64,000 nt of DNA from contig JBEIDF010000003.1 of the NCBI GenBank assembly GCA_040383605.1, forward strand, positions 1 to 64,000. Direction: 5' to 3'. Below, one piece after another: positions 11,801 through 19,308 of this stretch. The notes under the pieces are model-generated. The model was not told the DNA's origin. It searched no databases and worked only from the letters and a program-made list of their open reading frames with translations. This DNA comes from M3007 sp040383605. Its GTDB lineage: Bacteria; Bacteroidota; Bacteroidia; Chitinophagales; Saprospiraceae. Numbering within the stretch: position 1 is the stretch's first letter; every line of letters begins with the position of its first letter. A program made the translations under genes and the position numbers.

Positions 11801-12165
11801 CGATAACCGTTACGGACGAAAACGGCTGCGTAGCCTCCGATAAAATCCTTATTCTGGTCAGAAAAGACCGATACATATATGTACCCAACGCCTTCAACCC
11901 CAATGCCGACAATCCCATCAATGCGATCCTGATGATCCACGGAAATATCAGCATCGCCCGGATCGTTCGGTGGAGCATCTATGGCCGCTGGGGCGAATCG
12001 GTATTCGATATCGCAGATTTCCAAGCGGACGATCCCGCCTACGCCTGGGACGGTCGCTACCGCGGCCAGGATTTAAGCCCGGGCGTGTATGCCTGGGTGG
12101 CAGAAGTGGAATTTGTGGACGGCGAAGTGGTGCAGTTTGTCGGAGACGTAACAATCGTCAAATAA
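5803..12165 (+). CDS. Giant Ig/PKD-repeat surface protein, tandem paralogue of the preceding gene
   Basis: 2120 residues from the ATG at 5803, chosen because it begins a clean signal peptide (MRQKLLLLVLLL, cleavage after VHAQ); a GTG 33 bp upstream would add an unlikely tail. Order: a Pro/Cys-rich N-terminal domain (~25-160), a module with KVCPGATVTYTIP (~170-256), two GCDS modules (~260-373), 18 repeats of ~80 residues (~383-1850) mostly of the W-S-GPGI type, a SprB-type repeat (~1862-1936), and a gliding-motility-associated C-terminal domain (~2022-2120: IYVPNAFNP, IYGRWG, AWDG, SPGVYAW). The last signal predicts T9SS export and surface attachment. The same domain order as the upstream gene shows duplication, but the repeats have drifted to a different subtype. 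It is followed by a 14-bp hairpin terminator. Probable adhesin or gliding/biofilm factor; the partner is unknown. Confidence 0.93.
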   Translation: MRQKLLLLVLLLTYIFGVPVHAQVAPPCPTPPPPGAESCPAACVYCNFDGYMGINNGSPSGGNVVCGSISIHNDQWFGFVAGSSSISIDILTSNCQNGDGLQAAFFENCQEDAITCNPGSGGGGGQPLSLSYSGFVPGQTYYLMIDGWIGDVCNFEIDVVSGSVEPPPVSQPEVPQGPTKVCPGATVTYTIPEVPGAGYYRWTAPAGASINGGGNTLQIPAPDGTTVTITFGTAGGNVCVSVGNACTAPQQRCLFVTNQPIPPTIRPDTTICFEDLPFIWDEAPYTPISAAGVYNLSSSPYDSYLGCDSTVRQKVTVKGQIRTNIGFQYICDGECLTINGNNYCNGGGPFSETFNSFQGCDSVVTFTVVKIASNSVIQQPVPSLDCSNPLDTLSGLGSTVGANVVYSWQNSNWAPIGNQILQSINAGGTFHFIVTNTIGPKTCRDTASVTVNASLAPPGVTATGGVIGCLASNQNITLAAVSPTNGVNYQWSGPGITPANQNLQNPVVATPGSYSVTVTNPVNYCTSTATVLVIADNTPPTVSATGGTLTCAQDTLVIDGISSAPNSSFNWSGPGISTDNQNLEDPPVIVPGNYQVTVTNNINGCTSTASTSVAQDIDPPVAGAGDDKTITCIQAAVTLDGNGFDPSGGPSSYDWSGPGINAGNQNLETPTVDLPGEYIFTVTRLLNGCQRTDTVLVDTSLTAPIAAAGNDSTLTCAIVQITLNGAASDQGPNFTALWSGPGIQPSNQNQYNPAVSQPGAYTILVTNQTNGCTATDQVLLGQNIAVPSADAGQDQTISCGAPGVTLNGAGTPGTITYLWSGPGIGANNENLQNPLVTIDGVYTLQVTNTINGCTNTDNVEVSQDANVPDADAGPDLVLNCAVNTVNIDGSGSLSGPGVNYLWSGPGIHTGNNTVNNPTGILLPGTYSLTVTNTNNGCSNTDIVVVLLDTLAPQADAGINLVLNCYNNAADTLDASLSSQGANFQIVWTGPGIHAQNANLFQAPVSEPGSYTMVVTNTENFCSATDAVTVTLDIASPVAAAGTDKIIDCVTTSTVLGGSSSTGPNFTYTWSGPGINPGNTAQSNPTVSVSGAYTLTVTNTINGCTQTDEVDVILNATYPDAIAGPDQTITCFAPSLTLDGTASSSGPEFQYLWTGPSISQGNQNTPAPAINLPGTYILRVTNQNNSCVTADTVLIAEDTAPPTASAGADLRLDCQLTSLALDGSNSAAGADITYLWSGPAITPTNEANQSPVIDQPGIYTLLVSNTANGCTAQDVVAITQNILPPVASAGANITLTCAQPALPLNGNSSSSGPLFEYVWQGPGINTGNFSQQNPVVSDSGLYVLIVRNIDNKCTSSDTVYAGQNTELPFAEAGPSRTLTCALDTVALDGTQSLSGPGIVYTWTGPGIVSGTASSATPGVFLSGTYTLSVRNNANGCSQTDIVLVDQDVLPPLADAGPDQSLTCITVNGVTLSAAGSNTGPGFGLRWSGPGINASNELQVSPQVNLPGTYTVTITNNTNGCTATDAATVSLNQTLPTANAGPDRTITCSQPIVTLDGSGSSVGGTISVLWSGPGITPANQNTPTPSVSNAGAYAIVVTNYLTGCSSTDAVTVLLDTAKPDVSVSADTITCATPSVTLAASSAVPGVTYFWEGPGVSISNQTQAVFQIDQPGFYAVTVTAPNGCVETAGISVLLDGDFPDGTAEGAILNCLNGGQNTVTGDVDTPNATFFWSGPNNFFSNQISPTVSQPGTYVFTITGPNGCKRTLEAIVTGDFAAPIAVIAPPNQLDCNTPLIGLNANGSSIGARFTYNWTTQGGNIVSGANSLTPQVDRPGAYTLQVTDTQNGCTKTVTTQVINDPSVPTGLSLTVQDIPCAGQTNGRIAVRDVLGGTPPFLFSLNNAAPSANTQFNGLAAGIYTLRMEDLNGCKLDTVLQIIEPGPLSVELGDDQTVQLGEEVRVEAIIAAPTTPVKSIVWSPEAPCDTASTAPVCLEYQTLPKASYYQTITVTDENGCVASDKILILVRKDRYIYVPNAFNPNADNPINAILMIHGNISIARIVRWSIYGRWGESVFDIADFQADDPAYAWDGRYRGQDLSPGVYAWVAEVEFVDGEVVQFVGDVTIVK
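6950..11345 (+). repeat. 18 tandem ~80-residue Ig/PKD-like repeats (coding)
   Basis: Units of ~240 bp in the second giant gene. Most have W-S-GPGI followed by an N-rich turn (xNQNLQNP) and TNxxNGCT. The last two complete units (GPNNF, then one lacking GP) return to the form seen in the upstream paralogue. Cysteine pairs are kept. DNA identity between units is low enough that assembly collapse is unlikely. Confidence 0.88.
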
Positions 12166-12183
12166 ACCGCAAGTGCGAATTAT

Positions 12184-12215
12184 AACCGGATGCGGCAGAT
12201 TTGCCGCATCCGGTT
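12184..12215 (+). terminator. 14-bp perfect hairpin between convergent genes
   Basis: AACCGGATGCGGCA (12184-12197) pairs fully with TGCCGCATCCGGTT (12202-12215) around a GATT loop. It lies 19 bp after the stop of the second giant gene and overlaps the first bases of the stop codon of the opposing Lrp-type gene. A short T-rich stretch (ATTTTCC) follows on the plus strand. It probably ends the long transcript and may serve both directions. Confidence 0.8.
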
Positions 12216-12690
12216 ACGCATTTTCCTCTACCAAATTTATTGGCCGGTTGATCCGTTGCTCCAGCGAGATGAAAGTCTCCGTTCGCTGGACGCCAGATAT
12301 TTTTTGAATTTTATCGTGCAGCACCTGCCGAAGGTGATTCGTATCTTTGCAAATTATTTTTACAAAAACACTGTACAATCCCGTGGTGTAATTTGCCTCC
12401 ACAATCTCCGGTATGGCGCCTAATGCATCCGCAACATCATCGTATAACGAACTTTTATCCAAATAAATACCCAGGAAAGCCGTAATATCATACCCTAATT
12501 TGGAATAATCAATCAGTAAACTCGAACCTTTGACGATACCCATCTGCTCCATCTTCTTCATGCGCACATGAATAGTGCCGCTGGATACGAAGAGTTGTTT
12601 TGCAATATCGGTGTAGGGCATTTTGCCGTCCTCCACCAGTTTGGATAAAATTTGACGATCCAGGTGATCAATGTTGGGTAAATCTTGCAT
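12214..12690 (-). CDS. Lrp/AsnC family transcriptional regulator
   Basis: 158 residues, the usual length for the family. An N-terminal winged helix-turn-helix (~8-58: LDRQILSKLVEDG, SSGTIHVRMKKMEQMGIVKG) is followed by a RAM/ligand-binding domain (~65-150), which in relatives binds amino acids and drives dimer and octamer assembly. It is divergent from the S41 protease gene across a 143-bp gap. Family members often control their own promoter and a neighbour, but no operator repeat could be picked out. It converges on the second giant gene. The effector and regulon cannot be read from sequence. Confidence 0.93.
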   Translation of the reverse strand: MQDLPNIDHLDRQILSKLVEDGKMPYTDIAKQLFVSSGTIHVRMKKMEQMGIVKGSSLLIDYSKLGYDITAFLGIYLDKSSLYDDVADALGAIPEIVEANYTTGLYSVFVKIICKDTNHLRQVLHDKIQKISGVQRTETFISLEQRINRPINLVEENA

Positions 12691-12833
12691 AGGCTGCGCA
12701 ATAAAGTGAAACTGTAAAGTAAAAGCGGCGTTCCGGGTTCTCTTAGGACGCCAAACAATAGCAAAACGCCTAGAATGTACCCCTAAGTATTACCGATTTT
12801 CAAATAAAACATCGTTTTGGTTAATAAAATTGC

Positions 12834-14477
12834 ATGAGCGAACCGACTTCTTCAAAATTCGAAATACGCCTCCCGCTTCTTTTAGCGTGCACCCTGGCGC
12901 TTGGCATGTTTATCGGACAAAAACTGCCGCATTACGATCGCCATTTCCGTTTTGTCACCGGCAGCCAAGCCAAGGGCATGGCCTCCCGCGCACTGGATGA
13001 AACGCTGCGCTACATCGAAGCAAAATATGTAGACTCTGTGGATGTCGCTAACCTGAAAAACGATGCAATCAGCCAGCTGCTCGCACAACTCGACCCGCAT
13101 TCTGTCTATATCTCCCCAGAGGAATTGGCCAGGGTAGAAGAAGACATGACCGGCAATTTTGAGGGCGTCGGGATTGAATTTTTACTCGTCGAAGACACCA
13201 TTCGCGTCGTGACGCCCCTGTCGGGCGGCCCGGCGGAAACCGCCGGAATTATGGCCGGCGATAAAATTGTGCGGATTGACGACTCGCTCGTCGCCGGGGT
13301 TAAGATTGACAACGCCGTCATTTTCAAAAAACTGCGCGGCGAAAAAGGCTCCAGCGTGCGCGTAGATATCCTGCGGGGCGCCTCCAGGGAAACACGCCGT
13401 TTTACCATTCTGCGCGACGTTATCCCGGTACAAAGCGTGGACGTCGCCTACATGCTGGATGAACAGACGGGGTATATCAAAATCAACCGCTTCAGCGCGC
13501 GAACACACCAGGAGTTTATGGAAGCATTGCGCCCCTTGAAGGAACAACACAATATGCGGCATCTGGTACTCGATCTGCGCGGAAATCCGGGCGGATATCT
13601 CAACGAAGCCGTAGATATCCTCAGCCAGTTGTTTTCTGAAGGTAAATTGCTGGTTTATACAGCAGGTCGAACCGAAGAACGCTACGATTATAAAAGTACC
13701 GGACGCGCCCAGTTTGATATTGATAAACTGGCCGTCCTCATAGACGAAGGCTCCGCATCCGCCAGCGAAATTATCGCCGGCGCAGTACAAGATCACGATC
13801 GCGGATGGCTTATTGGGCGGCGCAGCTACGGCAAAGGCTTGGTGCAGGAACAGTACCCGCTCAGCGACGGCGGCGCGTTGCGCCTCACCGTGTCGAGATA
13901 TTACACGCCCAGCGGCCGCAGTATCCAGCGTGCGTACCGCCGCAACGACCCAGAATATGCCGACGAAGCGAATCGCAGGCTGCAGAACGGCGAACTCGCA
14001 GATTCCAGTAAAATACACTTCGACGACACAACCCGGTACTACACCGGCATGGGCCGCGTGGTGTTCGCCGGAGGTGGTATCGCGCCAGATATCTTCATCC
14101 CGCTGGATACCGCGTTCGCCGGCAACCTGTTCTTCGAAGCCCGGCAACGCCTCCCAATCTTTGCTGCACAATGGCTGGACAAGCAGCGGCAAAAAAATAT
14201 GCCCAAAAAATTGGAGGACTTTCTTCGGAACTTCCAACCGACAGACGCCGATCTGGACCTGTTGCGAAAAAAACTCCAATCAGAAGGCGTTTCCTGGGAT
14301 GAAACGGCCTGGCGCCGCTGCCAAAATGCCCTGCGACAAGAACTCAAAGCGCGGATTGGCAAATTGCTGTTCCAAGATGAAGGTTTTTTCAGAGCACTAA
14401 ACGCCAATGACCCGGCTATCGAAAAAGCCCGGGAAGTGCTGCGCAGCAAGGAACCGCTGGTTCCAAACCAAAAATAA
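12834..14477 (+). CDS. S41 family C-terminal processing peptidase (CtpA/Prc type)
   Basis: 547 residues. An N-terminal hydrophobic segment (~11-29) anchors or exports it. A PDZ domain (~95-190, GVGIEFL ... AGIMAGDKIVRIDD) binds substrate C-termini, and the S41 catalytic domain follows. The Ser-Lys dyad is visible: Ser309 in GSASASE and Lys334 in YGKG, 25 residues apart as in E. coli Prc. Members cut envelope proteins from the C-terminal side in the periplasm. The ~120-residue tail after the catalytic core (LEDFLRNFQPTDAD onward) is typical of Bacteroidota versions. It ends 6 bp from the convergent DUF4230 gene. Confident as a family call; substrates are unknown. Confidence 0.95.
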   Translation: MSEPTSSKFEIRLPLLLACTLALGMFIGQKLPHYDRHFRFVTGSQAKGMASRALDETLRYIEAKYVDSVDVANLKNDAISQLLAQLDPHSVYISPEELARVEEDMTGNFEGVGIEFLLVEDTIRVVTPLSGGPAETAGIMAGDKIVRIDDSLVAGVKIDNAVIFKKLRGEKGSSVRVDILRGASRETRRFTILRDVIPVQSVDVAYMLDEQTGYIKINRFSARTHQEFMEALRPLKEQHNMRHLVLDLRGNPGGYLNEAVDILSQLFSEGKLLVYTAGRTEERYDYKSTGRAQFDIDKLAVLIDEGSASASEIIAGAVQDHDRGWLIGRRSYGKGLVQEQYPLSDGGALRLTVSRYYTPSGRSIQRAYRRNDPEYADEANRRLQNGELADSSKIHFDDTTRYYTGMGRVVFAGGGIAPDIFIPLDTAFAGNLFFEARQRLPIFAAQWLDKQRQKNMPKKLEDFLRNFQPTDADLDLLRKKLQSEGVSWDETAWRRCQNALRQELKARIGKLLFQDEGFFRALNANDPAIEKAREVLRSKEPLVPNQK

Positions 14478-14483
14478 GCGTGT

Positions 14484-15752
14484 CTATTGCGGCAACGGCG
14501 GACGCGCACCGGGATTCATCTCTTCCGCCCCCTCCCCGCTTAGCCCGCGGCGGCGCATCTCATCCCGGTCCACGACCTCAGGCATTCCGCGATAGCGCAC
14601 CTCCAGGGTATAATTGCGCCCCATCCCTTTTACGGTCGGCCCGAGCAGCAGCTGCATGACCGAATCGGCGCGCATCCGCGCTTTGTCTAAAATCTGCTCT
14701 TGCTCCAAGGCGTCTTGCCGGAACTGCCGGCGGAGTTCGTTAAAGTTGGTATTCATCTCCTCTTTATCAATGCCGGAGAGAAAACCCACATCTAATTTAT
14801 CTACCCGAGGGTATACTTCGTGCGACACGATTTGCGGCTCCGGCAAGGTTACGTACACGATTTTTTTGTTGGGGTTCATCGTGATGTCGAAATACTGGTC
14901 GAGTTTGAACCCGGCTTTGATAACGCTGATCGCTTCTACCTGGATATTCGTCTCCGACACCGAAAACCCGAATATCTTGTACTGGAGCGTCCGATCAATT
15001 CCAAGCCGGCTGCGCAGTTCGTACGTTGCCAATTCAGCAATCCCCTTGCGCACCCGTTCCTTTAAAAACCCTCTTGAGGCGCTGAAATCATAAATATCGG
15101 CCTTTTTTTGCAGCCGTTCGATCATTGGTCGAAGCCCTTCCTGAATGGCAATTCCGCAGGGCGTATCCACTTTTTTGCCTTTTGCAAGTAACTTGCCGCC
15201 ATCAGTCTTGATCAGTGTAGCCAAAATCTGTGTTACGAAAAAGCAGGTGTACTTGCCCGCGACTTCATTGAATACCTGTACTGCCTGGTTGGCGTTGTCG
15301 TTGTACCAGGTTTCGTACATAGAACCGGTTGTGTCCTTGAGCGCTACAAAATCAGCATAATACAAATCCTTCAGATATTCATGGTGCTTTTGATAGGCCG
15401 GCTCCAGTTGACGTCTCAGGCTGTCGGGCAATCCCATGCGATTGCCGACATGGTACAGCAACGACAAATTAAAGTTGTAAACCAAATCGTCAAACTCCTT
15501 TCTGTATTGTTCGGGGTTGGACAAAATCCGCAGGGTGGCCTCTTCATCCAGCGTCGGTTTGAAATCGGATGGCATATACGTCAGCCGCATTTGCTTACCT
15601 CCGCCGAATGGGTTGGAAAAATCACCGTCTGCAAAAAAAGTTTGATAGGCTAAAACGCCAAAGGCTACCATCAGGGCGAGCATCAGCAATTGTTTGCCCA
15701 TGAAAGCGCCGCTGCCGCCATTGTAGCCACCGTCGGGTTGTTGAGTTGCCAT
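14484..15752 (-). CDS. DUF4230-like membrane-anchored protein
   Basis: 422 residues. A Gly-rich N-terminus is followed by one membrane segment (~18-40) and a large soluble part, presumably periplasmic. The stretch KKIVYVTLPEPQIVSHEV (middle of the C-terminal half) is the recognisable part of DUF4230 proteins, whose function is not known. The last ~80 residues are charged and coiled-coil-like (RRQFRQDALEQEQ), ending in a Pro-rich tail. No catalytic motif is visible. It runs head to tail after the rlmI-type gene (77 bp apart) and converges on the S41 protease. The DUF call rests on one motif and general architecture. Confidence 0.6.
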   Translation of the reverse strand: MATQQPDGGYNGGSGAFMGKQLLMLALMVAFGVLAYQTFFADGDFSNPFGGGKQMRLTYMPSDFKPTLDEEATLRILSNPEQYRKEFDDLVYNFNLSLLYHVGNRMGLPDSLRRQLEPAYQKHHEYLKDLYYADFVALKDTTGSMYETWYNDNANQAVQVFNEVAGKYTCFFVTQILATLIKTDGGKLLAKGKKVDTPCGIAIQEGLRPMIERLQKKADIYDFSASRGFLKERVRKGIAELATYELRSRLGIDRTLQYKIFGFSVSETNIQVEAISVIKAGFKLDQYFDITMNPNKKIVYVTLPEPQIVSHEVYPRVDKLDVGFLSGIDKEEMNTNFNELRRQFRQDALEQEQILDKARMRADSVMQLLLGPTVKGMGRNYTLEVRYRGMPEVVDRDEMRRRGLSGEGAEEMNPGARPPLPQ

Positions 15753-15829
15753 ATTATTACGTGTTTTCAGGAAAACGAAATTCTGTCAAAATGCGTTCCA
15801 ATAACGCGTAAAAAACTTATTCTTCGGAA

Positions 15830-17026
15830 TTATTCAACGAACAAAACCAGCCCTTTCAAATAAGCGCCCTCCGGATGAAAAAGGCTCACCGGATGATCGG
15901 GGCCCTGGGTTAAATGATACAAAACACTGGCCTTTCGCCCCGATTCAAGCGCAGCCGCCACCACCGTGTTGTAGAACAACTGCCGATCTACGACTTGTGA
16001 GCAGGAAAAAGTCGCCAACAACCCGCCGGGATTCACCCGGGCAAAAGCGGCGGCATTCAATCGCTTGTATCCTTGCACGGCATTGTGGCGTTTTTCGATA
16101 CTTTTGGCATAAGCGGGCGGATCTACAATGACCATGTCATAGCCTTGGTCGGATTGTTTTAAAAAACGAAGCGTGTCTTCCGCAAAGGCCTCGTGGACGC
16201 CAGGATACGGCGCGTTCAAGGCCATGTTTTCGTTGCTTAGTTCCACCGCCCGGCCGGAAACGTCCACGGAATGCACCAGCGATGCGCCCTGTTTGAGGGC
16301 GTAAGCAGAAAAACCGCCTGTATAACAAAATGTATTCAGGACTGTTTTTCCGGCGGCTAAGTGGCCGATCAGCGCGCGGTTTTCCCGCTGATCGAGGAAA
16401 AAACCGGTTTTTTGGCCTTGTGCCCAGTTTACCCGAAATTGTGCGCCGTTTTCTTTTACCACACACGCCTCGCTCGGCGCGCCTGGGTGATGCAGCAGCA
16501 GACCATTTTCCATGCCGGCTGCGTATTGAGGCGGCAGGGCTTCGGCGCTTTTATCGTACACCGCCTGTACAGCGCCCTCGAACACGGCGAAAATTGCCTC
16601 CGCAATCGTCTGGCGCTGCAGGTGCATCCCGATGCTGTGGCATTGCATCACCGCCACTTGGCCGTAGATATCAATAATAAGTCCCGAAAGACCATCGCCT
16701 TCGCCGTGCGCCAAACGATAGCAATCGGTGTGCGGAGACGGTAGTCCAACGCGCCGGCGCACCGCCTGACACAACCGCAGTTTTTGCTCCCAAAATTCCG
16801 CACTGCGAATGTCCGCCTCGCCAAAATGCAGGATCCGCACGGCGATGCTGCCCTGATGAAAGTGACCAACGCCCAATAAGCGGCCCTGGCGGTCAAAAAC
16901 ACCGGCAATGGCGCCATCGGAGGCGTTTCCTGATACCCGCGCAATAGCGCCGGAAAACACCCAGGGGTGATAACGAAGCACCGGCTCTTCTTTACCTGAT
17001 TTCAATGTTACGCTACAATCTAACAT
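15830..17026 (-). CDS. rlmI: RlmI-type 23S rRNA m5C methyltransferase (class I SAM-dependent)
   Basis: 398 residues, matching the RlmI/RlmK-like family. An N-terminal PUA-like domain (~1-75, HPWVFSGAI) for RNA binding and a central domain precede the Rossmann methyltransferase (~200-398). SAM-binding NTFCYTGGFSAYA lies at 231-243, the catalytic VDPPAYAK at 301-308, and the FSCSQ cysteine motif at 340-344, as in m5C RNA methyltransferases. E. coli RlmI modifies C1962 of 23S rRNA; the same target is likely but not proven here. ATG at 17026. It is divergent from the BNR lipoprotein gene. Confidence 0.9.
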   Translation of the reverse strand: MLDCSVTLKSGKEEPVLRYHPWVFSGAIARVSGNASDGAIAGVFDRQGRLLGVGHFHQGSIAVRILHFGEADIRSAEFWEQKLRLCQAVRRRVGLPSPHTDCYRLAHGEGDGLSGLIIDIYGQVAVMQCHSIGMHLQRQTIAEAIFAVFEGAVQAVYDKSAEALPPQYAAGMENGLLLHHPGAPSEACVVKENGAQFRVNWAQGQKTGFFLDQRENRALIGHLAAGKTVLNTFCYTGGFSAYALKQGASLVHSVDVSGRAVELSNENMALNAPYPGVHEAFAEDTLRFLKQSDQGYDMVIVDPPAYAKSIEKRHNAVQGYKRLNAAAFARVNPGGLLATFSCSQVVDRQLFYNTVVAAALESGRKASVLYHLTQGPDHPVSLFHPEGAYLKGLVLFVE

Positions 17027-17117
17027 ACCTGCCTATTTGTGTTTCGCAAGCGTCTGGAATAAATCTGATACCGACTTCGCAAAAACCGTTTAATTTGGGC
17101 CCGAAAATCGTACTAAT

Positions 17118-18482
17118 ATGTGGAATTGCAAATTATTTTGGAAAATCACCCTCGGGCTGTCCGTCAGCGCCATCTTTTCGGCCTGCGCCACCGCACAAAA
17201 AAAACCGGTGTCGGAAAATTATTTTATCAATGTACAAATAGACAGCAGCGACAAAAAAAGGTCGTACGGCCCTTGCGAACCAAGCATCTGTATTAATCCT
17301 GCCAATCCAAAACAAATCGCCGCCGGCGCCGTCCTGGATCGGTATTACTGGAGTGCGGATGGGGGCCAAACCTGGCAAAATGATCAACTCCAATCCTCTT
17401 TCGGCGTTTATGGTGATCCAGTCGTACTGGCCGACTGGTCGGGTAATTTCTATTTCGCCCACCTGAGCGACCCGGATAAAAAAGGCTGGAACAGTCCGGC
17501 GCTGCTGGATCGAATCGTCATTCAAAAAAGTACGGACGGCGGAAAAACCTACAACAACGGTAGTTTCACAGGCTTCCGCCACCCAAAAGACCAGGATAAA
17601 CACTGGTTGGTAGCCGACCCAAAAACCGGACGCCTGTTGTGTTCCTGGACAGAATTCGACCGCTATGGCAGTAAAAATTTGCTCAGCGACCGCAGCCGTA
17701 TCCTGTTTTCTCAAAGTGCAGACGGCGGCGCCACCTGGAGCGAAGCCCTTGCTATCAGCCAGTTTGAAGGCGATTGCATAGACAGCGACGGCACCACCGA
17801 GGGCGCTGTACCGGCGTTCGGGCCCAACGGCGAATGCTATGTGGCCTGGGCATGGAACGAAAAAATATGGTTCGACCGATCGCTGGACGGCGGTAAAACC
17901 TGGCTCGAGCAAGACATCGTTGCCGCCGATCAACCAGGAGGCTGGGATATCGCCATTCCCGGACTGCAGCGATGCAACGGGATGCCCGTGCTGATCTCAG
18001 ACCTCTCCAACGGCCCGCACCGCGGCGCCTTGTATATCAACTGGAGCGACCAGCGGAACGGCGACCAGGATACCGATGTCTGGCTGGTTAAAAGCACAGA
18101 TGGCGGCCAGACCTGGTCCAAGCCCCTGCGCGTAAACAACGACCGCAAAGGCCGGCAACAGTTCCTCTGCTGGCCCGCCATAGACCAAACAACCGGTTAT
18201 ATCTATATCGTTTTTTATGACCGCCGGCATCATTCGGATCAACAAACCGATGTGTATCTCGCCGTCAGCCGCGACGGCGGGACCAGCTTTGAAAACATCA
18301 AAATAAGCCAGACGCCCTTCGATCCAAATTCGTTTGTGTTCTTTGGCGATTATAACCACATCTCGGCACATGCAGGCGTCATTCGGCCAATTTGGACGCG
18401 CTTGGACAAAAACCGATTGAGTATCTGGACGGCCATTATTAATGAACCTTTTCAAATTTCAGAAAATTTTATAAAAAAATAA
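17118..18482 (+). CDS. Sialidase-fold (BNR/Asp-box) lipoprotein
   Basis: 454 residues. A signal peptide ends in a lipobox (SAIFSAC, Cys22), so it is likely lipid-anchored in the envelope. Six Asp boxes of the S-x-DGG-x-T/S-W/Y/F type (79-86, 138-145, 200-207, 255-262, 326-333, 384-391) define a six-bladed beta-propeller as in exo-sialidases and other BNR proteins. Asp boxes are structural, not catalytic, and I could not place the Arg triad and Tyr/Glu pair of a true sialidase. Glycosidase, lyase or pure binding roles all remain open. An AT hairpin follows the stop. Confidence 0.8.
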   Translation: MWNCKLFWKITLGLSVSAIFSACATAQKKPVSENYFINVQIDSSDKKRSYGPCEPSICINPANPKQIAAGAVLDRYYWSADGGQTWQNDQLQSSFGVYGDPVVLADWSGNFYFAHLSDPDKKGWNSPALLDRIVIQKSTDGGKTYNNGSFTGFRHPKDQDKHWLVADPKTGRLLCSWTEFDRYGSKNLLSDRSRILFSQSADGGATWSEALAISQFEGDCIDSDGTTEGAVPAFGPNGECYVAWAWNEKIWFDRSLDGGKTWLEQDIVAADQPGGWDIAIPGLQRCNGMPVLISDLSNGPHRGALYINWSDQRNGDQDTDVWLVKSTDGGQTWSKPLRVNNDRKGRQQFLCWPAIDQTTGYIYIVFYDRRHHSDQQTDVYLAVSRDGGTSFENIKISQTPFDPNSFVFFGDYNHISAHAGVIRPIWTRLDKNRLSIWTAIINEPFQISENFIKK

Positions 18483-18487
18483 ACTCG

Positions 18488-18511
18488 AAATATATGAATT
18501 CCAATATATTT
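18488..18511 (+). terminator. AT-rich hairpin after the BNR lipoprotein gene
   Basis: AAATATAT (18488-18495) pairs with ATATATTT (18504-18511) around an 8-nt loop, just after the stop at 18482. It is weak, with no long T-run, and could be chance in AT-rich DNA. Confidence 0.3.
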
Positions 18512-18662
18512 ACCGCGCTGCTTTCATGAGCAGGATTGGTATCTTCTGTTGAAGTCAAAAAAAGCGCATTTTTCACTATTTTTTAACTCAGCAAAGGGTG
18601 CCCGGACTGGCATGAAGCGGTCGTTTCAACACACTTCTTCTCATTTACCTAAACTAAAAATT

Positions 18663-19223
18663 ATGAAGAAAACTACGTTGTTTGTTCTGTTATTTGCTTG
18701 TGCCTTTTCGATGGCTGCGCAAGAGGGTTTCACCGGAGAGATCCGCCTTTTCGCTGGAAGTTTTGCCCCCAGAAACTGGGCGTTTTGCGATGGTCAAACG
18801 CTGAATGTCAATCAAAACCGCGCCTTGTTCAACGTGATCAGCAATACGTACGGCGGAGATGGTTACAGCACGTTCGCGCTGCCCAACCTCGGTGGTATTC
18901 CACTCGATGATTTGGAGTACCAGGATGCCTCCTCCGAAAGCGGGGGGCAACAGGTGTCCTTTACCGCCCAAAATGCCGGCGATGCGTCAATAGACATGCA
19001 CTGGGTGGATTACAACGGCGCAAGCAAGTTTTACGCCACGATCCCGCCCGGCGCAACCATTACGCAGGTATCGGCCTCCGGCCACGTATGGTTGTTTAAG
19101 CAGGGCGATAACCTGGTTGAAGCAATCAAACTGAGTGGACAATACAACCAGCAATTTACAATTAAAGCCAAGGCCTTCCCGCGGTACATCATTTGTGTGA
19201 ATGGAGTTCCTCCTGTCAAGTAA
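18663..19223 (+). CDS. Secreted tail-collar domain protein
   Basis: 186 residues from the ATG at 18663, which starts a standard signal peptide (cleavage near AAQ19). The mature part opens with the phage tail collar pattern: GEIRLFAGSFAPRNWAFCDG, then a numeric turn, then NTYGGDGYSTFALPNLGG at 61-78. Such domains form the knob-like ends of phage fibres and also occur as short stand-alone bacterial proteins of unclear role. The remaining ~100 residues (from about residue 87) are not the usual collar C-terminus and have no HxH metal motif. No phage genes lie nearby, so this is a cellular exported protein. Three hairpins or palindromes follow it. Confidence 0.75.
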   Translation: MKKTTLFVLLFACAFSMAAQEGFTGEIRLFAGSFAPRNWAFCDGQTLNVNQNRALFNVISNTYGGDGYSTFALPNLGGIPLDDLEYQDASSESGGQQVSFTAQNAGDASIDMHWVDYNGASKFYATIPPGATITQVSASGHVWLFKQGDNLVEAIKLSGQYNQQFTIKAKAFPRYIICVNGVPPVK

Positions 19224-19224
19224 C

Positions 19225-19242
19225 TTTTAGCGCGTGCTAAAA
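19225..19242 (+). terminator. Small hairpin after the tail-collar gene
   Basis: TTTTAGC (19225-19231), GCGT loop, GCTAAAA (19236-19242), immediately after the stop. Plausible terminator with only a short T-run. Confidence 0.5.
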
Positions 19243-19250
19243 ATTCAGTG

Positions 19251-19293
19251 TTTCTGCCGGCGCAAAGATGCGGTATGCCTACGCCGGCAGAAA
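19251..19293 (+). terminator. 12-bp GC-rich hairpin
   Basis: TTTCTGCCGGCG (19251-19262) pairs perfectly with CGCCGGCAGAAA (19282-19293) around a 19-nt loop. On the minus strand the stem is followed by the T-run of its own arm (TTT) only. Position and strength suggest a second terminator between the convergent collar and haloperoxidase-like genes. Confidence 0.55.
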
Positions 19294-19308
19294 AAACGTG
19301 CAGCGCTT

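Noticed and set aside
13182..14279. 365-codon minus-strand open frame opposite the S41 protease gene
   Set aside because: Antisense shadow of a gene with intact catalytic motifs; no recognisable protein features.
17118..18482. Proven sialidase
   Set aside because: Asp boxes only show the propeller fold; the catalytic Arg triad and Tyr/Glu could not be placed.
18663..19223. Prophage remnant
   Set aside because: Collar-like domain only; it has a signal peptide and no phage structural, packaging or integration genes nearby.
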